Source: Trebouxia sp. TZW2008 (lineage: Eukaryota; Chlorophyta; Trebouxiophyceae; Trebouxiales; Trebouxiaceae). Taken from it: a stretch of DNA of 64,000 nucleotides. The DNA is taken from assembly GCA_002118135.1 (NCBI GenBank), contig BDIU01000399.1, positions 204 to 64,203 on the forward strand. The letters run 5' to 3'. This document shows positions 60,101 to 64,000 of this stretch, piece after piece; within the stretch, counting starts at the first letter, position 1; each line of letters starts with the position of its first letter. The position numbers were made by a program, and so were the translations under genes. A model generated the notes under the pieces. The model made no database searches, was not told the DNA's origin, and saw only the letters and a program-made list of their open reading frames with translations.

Positions 60101-63100
60101 TTTGGCTCCCAAAGGTTTTCTCCGTATATCAAATTGTCCTTACTCACAGGTGCCACTACAGTCAGAACGCAGCGACAGGTTACAATCTGCATCGTCCTTA
60201 CATCAAGAATGGCCTTGCTTTGGGTGTCTTTACAAAGAAAAGTTAGTGTACCGGCAGGTGATTATCTGTCAAGAGCAAGAAGCCAGGTTGGAATGACAAG
60301 CTACAATGGGCTCAAATCTGCTTGTGGAAGTAAGCTAGGGCAGCATGCTATTCAGCTGTATTTCTGTCCACAAAGCGATCATATCTTGAGCATTGTCAGC
60401 GGACTAAGGTACGGCAGAAAAGGTTGGAGCAGGGCAGGGCAGGGCAGGGCAGGGCAGGGCAGGGCAGGGCAGGGCAGTTCCAATCACTAACTGCAAATGC
60501 CAGGTGCGGCAGTGGCAGTGGCAGTGGCCGTGGCAGCGGCGGCAATAGTGACAGTAGCGATGGCAGTCGCAACCGCAGTGGCACCCAAAAAAAAATGGCA
60601 CTAGCAGTGGCAGCATCAGCGGAAGTGGCAGTACAGCATCAGCTGTGTTGGCAGTGGCAGTGGCAGTGGCAGCGACAGTGGCAGCGGCAGCAACAGTGGC
60701 AGCGGCAGCAACAGTGGCAGCGGCAGCAGTAGTGACAACGTCGATGGCAGTCACAATAGCATTGGCATGGCAGTGGCAGCAGCAGTGGAAATCCCAGTGC
60801 AGCACCAGCTGTGGTGGCAGTGGCGAGATTACAGCAGTGGAACCAGCAGTGGCAGGGCAGGACACAACAGGGCAGTTCAACCAGGGCATTGAAGGGCATG
60901 AAATGGGCAGAGCAAGGGGCAAACCTTGAAGAGGTCATCCATCATTTCTGCACACATGCGGGCGGTAACAGGGGTGCTGTGCTCCAGGCTGGGGCTGCAG
61001 TTCACCTCTATCAGCCACACATTCAGCGCCTGGTCCACCACAAAGTCGTACCCAAACAGCTCATGACTGTTGGGTCGAGCTTGCAGGCTCTCCTGCACCA
61101 TGACACCTTACTCTTGTCCGCTGGCAATGATACACTGTTGCAGGCATGAGGAACCAGAAGCAAGAGTGCTTCTGACTCACTGTGGACCAGGCTGTTGTTG
61201 TCATCACAGGAGGTGCAACAATCCCAGGCTGCTACAACTGCAGCAATGACATTTGCATGCAGCAACTAATGACATTGGTACTGTCAGTTCACTCAGTCAC
61301 CACAGGAGGTACGCTACCTGCTGCACGCTAAAATACACAAGGCATGCACATTGACAAAAATCCTGGGTCTGAGTACAGGCTCAGGGCACAGGACTGCAGT
61401 CTTATGGGGTCTGGGGGGAGGCGCTGCAACAGGGGTAGGCAGAGGTGTGAAAAGCCAGGAGGACGGATACGGGACGCAGCCGGGGGTGGTGGGGGAGGGG
61501 TGGAGCTTACAGTGGCACAGGCTAGGGAGTACTGCACAATGCGCTGCATCTGAGGCTGGATGTGGTTGTGCCAAAGGCCCTTCTGGGGGCAGTTGGCATC
61601 CAGGTGGGCTGCAAAGGCTGAGCAGGGCCACATATTGCCCTCTGCCCAATCACCTGCTCAACACAGCATAGCCCTCAGCACCACATTTTGTGATTCACAG
61701 GTGATATAACTACAGCCTTTGGATGATAGCTGTTTGCATGTATGCTAGTGTTGCATGCCGCGTTTATAACATGGAGTCTGCCATGATGAGGCTTGTACAG
61801 CCAGTTCAGAAGCCAACTTTGCATTGGCCAGTACTAAGTGGCTCCTGTCAGCTGTGGACTGAACCACACACAGGATGCTGTGACAAACAGGGCCAAACTT
61901 GATTCAATGTGCAGGATGCTGCCGGCAATGCAGTTGTAGGCTGCAAAACATGCAGAATGCCTGCATCAGGTCAGATCTGACTCAAATATGCAAATCTAGA
62001 AGTGGACCAGACCTGACTCAAAGTGCAGGCTCTTGCGGGCTATGCAGTTGTTGCTGAGGTGACTGAAGACGTTCGTGAGGTCAGACAGGCTGTAGTCCTC
62101 AGCACAGAAGCGTAGATAGCAGTCCTGGTAGAACCAGGCCGTCATGGGAGCGCTGCTGGTCACCAGCACCCACTGCCGGATGTCAAACTTCCTGCAATCA
62201 TGCATAGCTTCTGGCCCTTCCGTACCTGACACAAAGGCTGCAGTATCAAGCATTTGTAGATGGCCCATGGCACTAACACTGGCAATGGTGTTTGCAGCAC
62301 GCAGCACAATGGCTTGTCAAAGGCTGGGTGTTGATTCTTGTGCACTGTGCATGGAAAATTTGTGAAAGGTAAAGGGACACTGGCTCAGAAGCGTGAATGC
62401 AGCTTGAACGCATACATCAGCATTCAGAGCATTGCTTCTGCTTGACAACGCATGACTGTGCTGCAGTAGACATGCAGCAGTGAGCAGACCTTCTGTTGAT
62501 GATGAGGGGCTGCTCAATGTACTTCTGAGCAACCCACATCTGGGAAGTGCCCTCTGCAGCAGCAGCATCTGCATCTGCCTTCTCCTGCAACATGTGCATC
62601 ACACAGTTTTGCTCTATTTGGGCATGCTGATAGAGGTTGGCAAAACAAGTCTCAGCTTGCTTTGGCTTTGCACAAACTTCTTGCAGACAATTTACTGCTG
62701 CTATTGCCTCTGGCCGGGTCACAGAACCTCACAAGCAAGTATGTAAAGGATGGTGATTATGGTGATGATGGACATGGGCCTGGTCACTGAATGTAGCCAT
62801 TGCCACTACGTGGCTGATGAAATCAGCATTGCTGGCTGCTTCAAGCATGGGAAATACCTCCTGTTGGTTGTTTGCACATGGTGGCAGGCACTTGTCTGTG
62901 GTCAATGCTTGAGCACTATGTAGGTCATTCAGCAGCATGCAGCAGCTGCTCAGACTCAGCAGCATGCCATTGCTGCATCATTGGTTGGGGAAACTGATGT
63001 GGCCAACAGCTGCAGCTGACTCGTGCTGTAAATTGCCAGGATACGCAGAGGTCAGCCTGAGCTAGCAACATCAAGCTACACTGTACTGTGCTCACTGCCA

Positions 63101-64000
63101 AGAGAAATCTCACAGGAAGTGTGAGTCAGTTGCAGCAGAGGCCTGTTGCCTATGGCCGTACAGTGCGCTTGCGATGCCCTGACGTTTCTCATTATTGACG
63201 CGTCAGGCAAAGCCTAGCTATAAGATCAACAGACTGTTCACAAATCTGGCCTTGATGCCAGCCCAGCTGTTGCAGTAGAGGCCTGTGTGACATAGGGGCC
63301 GTAACTTGGCGTCCAGTACAATCTATGGGCCTCATATTGCACCAGACTCACTCTGCCACGATGGGGCTTCTACTTTTCACTTCGAGTTTGTTACAGCCTG
63401 TTCTCTGTGGCTATAGCATGCCTCTGCAAGACCAGGCAATGTCTTGGTGCAAACTCAGGAAATAGCTCATGATGCTACCTTGATGTCAGCCCAGCTGTTA
63501 GTGCAGAAGATGCCTCGCCCCCTGGACTTGCCTCCAGGCTTTAGGATCCAGATGTTGCTGGCGCCGTCTATGCCGCTCTGTGCATGCCACTCTGCCAGCT
63601 CAGCCACTGCTGCTGCTGCCTCGGTCTTTAGTGCATCAGAGATGGGCCGAGTCTTGCCTGCATGCGCACCTCGCAATTGGTTGTGGTATCATCAGGTATT
63701 TTGCAGACAGACACTTGCTGCTATAGTTGGCTGCACATTGCATGGCATGGCAGGAAAGGGTGCAACACACAGGGCTGGCAACAGCATCACGCATCATTTC
63801 TGATGTTGTCCTTCTCCTTACATCATTATTTAGATCATAATAATGTTTTGTGAATTACAGTTGTTGTGGAATGCAAGGATTCTTGCAATGACAAGAGTCT
63901 TGCTGCAACGCATGCATGACCAGACAAGCTGTCCTCAATCTTGACACCGTCAATGCTGCTCCAGGTTAGTGTGCACTATATTGCAGCAAAAACCACACAA
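57162..64000 (-). CDS. tubulin--tyrosine ligase-like protein (TTLL3/8 type), N terminus outside window
   Basis: TTLL enzymes add amino acids to tubulin side chains; the TTLL3/8 group are glycylases of ciliary tubulin. The ATP-grasp core is seen in order: NIWILKPGGKSRGRGIFCTN (about 63560), WVAQKYIEQPLIINRR (about 62520), KFDIRQWVLVTSSAPMTAWF (about 62190-62110), CYLRFCAEDYSLSDLTNVFS, HLSNNCIARKSLHFES, MQRIVQYSLACA (about 61520), SHELFGYDFVVDQALNVWLI (about 61050) with EVNCSPSLEHSTPVTARM, and VVVDLPERRR (59874). RGRGIF, FDIRQW, and N in EVNCSP are the nucleotide/metal-binding signatures. A long, low-complexity C-terminal extension (exons about 59871-59480, 59195-58905, 58434-57690, 57390-57162) rich in Ala, Ser, Gln and Pro follows. 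The true stop may be 57162 or further on. Introns carry many repeats. N-terminal exons lie to the right of the window. Confidence 0.85.
59862..60135 (-). repeat. tandem duplication (about 137 bp) including the start of the VVVDLP exon (TTLL)
   Basis: GCAAGTCCACCACAACCTGCAGATGATG...GGCAGGTAGCTTTTGGGCTTGTG...TTCCTGGTACAGTGA...GACTGCTTTGGTTCCCAA (from 59861) is repeated from 59998 as GCAAGTCCACCACCAACTGCATGTGATG...GGCAGGTAGCTTTTGTGCTTGTC...TTCCTGGTACAGTGA...GACTGCTTTGGCTCCCAA. In the second copy the CTGCAG acceptor reads ATGCAGTTGGTGGTG, so it still ends in CAG. Confidence 0.85.
60105..60205 (-). repeat. copy 3 (inverted) of the dispersed GTAAGGACA-type repeat
   Basis: On the minus strand: GATGTAAGGACGATGCAGATTGTAACCTGTCGCTGCGTTCTGACTGTAGTGGCACCTGTGAGTAAGGACAATTTG. 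It shares GTCGCTGC-TT-TGACTG with copy 1 and AAGGACAATTTG with copy 2. It lies in a TTLL intron. Confidence 0.55.
60431..60477 (+). repeat. (AGGGC)9 array, G-quadruplex-type
   Basis: Nine GGG runs are separated by CA dinucleotides on the plus strand. Such G3N2 spacing is the classical pattern for very stable G-quadruplexes. It is intronic in the minus-strand TTLL gene, so the G-rich strand is the template strand. Confidence 0.85.
60500..60870 (+). repeat. degenerate GGCAGT/GGCAGC hexanucleotide array
   Basis: About 370 bp are built from GGCAGTGGCAGC-like hexamers with interruptions, including an A-run at 60588-60595. It is intronic in the TTLL-like gene. Open frames here on both strands (Ala/Val, Gln/Trp or Cys/His rich) are repeat artefacts. 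Confidence 0.7.
61885..62065 (-). repeat. exon 3' end duplicated in a TTLL intron
   Basis: The exon end (plus strand GACCTGACTCAAAGTGCAGGCTCTTGCGGGCTATGCAGTTGTTGCTG, about 62011-62056) is repeated at about 61895-61943 as AACTTGATTCAATGTGCAGGATGCTGCCGGCAATGCAGTTGTAGGCTG. A short third piece (GATCTGACTCAAA) lies at 61976. Confidence 0.65.
63115..63540 (-). repeat. two diverged copies of an exon 3' end (TTLL)
   Basis: The exon end near 63470-63540 (CCTTGATGTCAGCCCAGCTGTTAGTGCAGAAGATGCC) is repeated near 63250 (CCTTGATGCCAGCCCAGCTGTTGCAGTAGAGGCCTGTGTG...GGGGCCGTAAC) and more weakly near 63125 (TCAGTTGCAGCAGAGGCCTGTTGCCTATGGCCGTACA). Confidence 0.6.

Noticed and set aside
60404..60938. Long Cys/His- and Pro/Ala-rich frames on both strands
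   Set aside because: They are translations of GGGCA and GGCAGT repeats; the amino-acid pattern only mirrors the repeat.

Overview
This window is nuclear DNA of a eukaryote, most probably a unicellular green alga (Chlorophyta). Genes are widely spaced and cut by many short introns with GT (occasionally GC) donors and mostly TGCAG acceptors. The gene content includes a plastid-type ATP/ADP carrier with an N-terminal transit-peptide-like region, a PEP carboxylase ending in QNTG, and an mTERF-family organelle factor. Three genes (BBS9, a TTLL3/8-type ligase and a DZIP1-like protein) point to an organism with a ciliated stage. I cannot fix the genus. No prokaryotic operons, rRNA, tRNA, CRISPR array or intact transposon were recognised.

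Layout: PEP carboxylase (minus, 630-8488) is divergent from an exocyst Sec5-like gene (plus, 8878-16357). ARP6 (minus, 17198-18643) faces Sec5 and is divergent from the plastid ATP/ADP translocase (plus, 20015-24293). A small one-helix protein of unknown function (plus, 25113-25909) faces RNA polymerase III subunit RPC3 (minus, 26453-31711). RPC3 is divergent from the DZIP1-like gene (plus, 32326-35690). A DYRK-family kinase (minus, 36828-42859) lies just downstream of BBS9 (minus, 43677-51926). BBS9 is divergent from an mTERF gene (plus, 52237-55798), which faces a TTLL3/8-like tubulin ligase (minus, from about 57162 to beyond the right edge). All CDS coordinates are genomic spans from start to stop including introns; the exon models are my own splicing by eye, guided by family conservation.

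Functionally these are independent housekeeping, metabolic and ciliary genes: carbon fixation/anaplerosis, plastid energy exchange, exocytosis, chromatin (SWR1), Pol III transcription, signalling, organelle gene expression, and the BBSome, basal-body and tubulin-modification group.

The most unusual property is structural. At more than a dozen places in six genes, an intron carries one to four decayed or near-perfect copies of the adjacent exon end together with its splice site. Other notable points are a tandem exon-pair duplication that built the DZIP1-like protein, three GC-AG introns, a small dispersed GTAAGGACA repeat family, four GTAACG boxes at exact 9-bp spacing in a shared promoter, and a strong G-quadruplex-type array.
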